The notes under the pieces were generated by a model that was given only the letters and a program-made list of their open reading frames with translations, had not been told where the DNA came from and made no database searches. The translations under genes were made by a program, and so were the position numbers. From the NCBI GenBank assembly GCA_937141995.1, contig CAKZQX010000966.1, positions 1 to 5,241 of the forward strand: 5,241 nt of DNA, in the 5' to 3' direction. The first letter of the stretch is position 1, and each line of letters starts with the position of its first letter. This DNA is from an uncultured Chloroflexaceae bacterium (GTDB taxonomy: Bacteria > Chloroflexota > Chloroflexia > Chloroflexales > Chloroflexaceae). Positions 4,750 to 5,241 of the stretch are shown here, piece by piece.

Positions 4750-5241
4750 ATGACAAACAATCCTTGCCGCGATTTTACCGAGTCGCAACCGAACCAGATG
4801 ATTGAATATACCATTACTGAGCATATTGTATTAGCCGGGCAACCCGAACCGGCCGACTGGACCCCGCTGGTTGCGCGCGGCTTCCGGCGGGTCATCAATA
4901 TTCGCAGCGACCCGGAGCGCGCGGCGGTGGAAGGCCGCAACGCCACGGCGGCCGGGCTGCACTACGAGCATCTGCCGTTGCCCGCCTATGAACTGGACGC
5001 AGAGCATCTGGAGACCTTTCGGGCAACCCTGGACGCCGCGAATGGCGACAAAACCCTTATCCACTGCCGCACCGCCTCCCGCACGGCGCTGCTCTGGATG
5101 CTGCACCGGGTCATGCACGCAGGCTGGACGCAGGCGCAGGCCGAGGCGGAACTGCGCGCCGCCGGGTACGACGATGACTCGATGGACACCTTTACCTTCT
5201 GCGCCGAAGACTTCTATGAGCGCACCGGTACACTGCCCCAC
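4750..5241 (+). CDS. DUF442/BLH-type phosphatase-like protein, 3' end cut by window
   Basis: The frame is open from ATG 4750 through the window end (164 codons seen, no stop), so the C-terminus is missing. Recognisable elements are ITEHIVLAGQPEPADWTPLVARGFRRVINIR (about 22-52, given here in pieces: LAGQPEPADW and GFRRVINIR), then LHYEHLPLP, and the catalytic-like loop LIHCRTASRTALLW with C106 and Arg111. This matches the phosphatase-like domain called DUF442 or beta-lactamase-hydrolase-like, a dual-specificity-phosphatase relative often fused to or adjacent to sulfur-oxidising MBL proteins. The Cys-to-Arg spacing (C-x4-R) is the shorter, rhodanese-like one rather than the classical C-x5-R, so sulfur transfer or an unusual phosphatase activity are both open. 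AAGAGG (4737-4742) is 7 nt before ATG. The 21-bp gap to the rhodanese gene indicates cotranscription. Confidence 0.82.
   Translation, partial: MTNNPCRDFTESQPNQMIEYTITEHIVLAGQPEPADWTPLVARGFRRVINIRSDPERAAVEGRNATAAGLHYEHLPLPAYELDAEHLETFRATLDAANGDKTLIHCRTASRTALLWMLHRVMHAGWTQAQAEAELRAAGYDDDSMDTFTFCAEDFYERTGTLPH

Noticed and set aside
4369..4946. Minus-strand open frames opposite the rhodanese and DUF442 genes
   Set aside because: They overlap two genes with recognised motifs, cross the intergenic gap and show no domain or ribosome binding site.

Overview
The window reads like a chromosomal segment of a GC-rich environmental bacterium. The combination of an N-terminal-rhodanese/metallo-beta-lactamase fusion, TusA, DsrE2, rhodanese and a DUF442-type phosphatase-like protein, together with abundant short palindromic intergenic repeats, suggests a Chloroflexota (filamentous, Chloroflexus/Roseiflexus-like) genome. 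That placement is inference from gene style only; no rRNA or marker gene is present.

Layout. 1-263 holds no gene. It carries a large imperfect palindromic element whose core is a perfect 24-bp inverted repeat with a 3-nt loop (72-122). 264-644 (minus) encodes a small secreted protein with a signal peptide and three Asp-rich, Cys-containing putative calcium-binding repeats. 846-1361 (minus) encodes an AhpD-like/carboxymuconolactone decarboxylase-family protein with a CxxC motif. 1362-1862 is a gene-free divergent control region: it has a degenerate palindromic repeat copy (about 1441-1570), four tandem 11-nt direct repeats (1738-1781) and a TATAAAT box (1787-1793). These look like an activator-dependent promoter for the plus-strand operon.

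1863-5241 (plus) is a five-gene sulfur-handling cluster: a rhodanese/persulfide-dioxygenase-like fusion (1863-3041), TusA (3140-3391), DsrE2-like protein (3682-4296), a single-domain rhodanese (4366-4728) and a DUF442 phosphatase-like protein that runs off the window end (4750-5241). Every gene has a good Shine-Dalgarno sequence. The likely theme is binding, transfer and oxidation of protein- or thiol-bound persulfide sulfur. Rhodaneses load sulfane sulfur, TusA and DsrE2 carry it, and the iron-type MBL domain may oxidise low-molecular-weight persulfide to sulfite. No sulfide:quinone reductase, CsoR/CstR-type regulator or sulfite exporter is visible here; they could lie downstream.

The cluster is interrupted between tusA and dsrE2 by a repeat-derived block. 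An array of TTAGGGG-type heptamers begins in the last codons of tusA and leads into a MITE-like 69-bp imperfect inverted repeat (3435-3650). Two near-identical GC hairpins sit just upstream of the ribosome binding sites of tusA and of the rhodanese gene. The most interesting points are the 11-bp-periodic operator array, the repeat block splitting the operon at a stop codon, the matched intercistronic hairpins, and the reversed domain order of the dioxygenase fusion.
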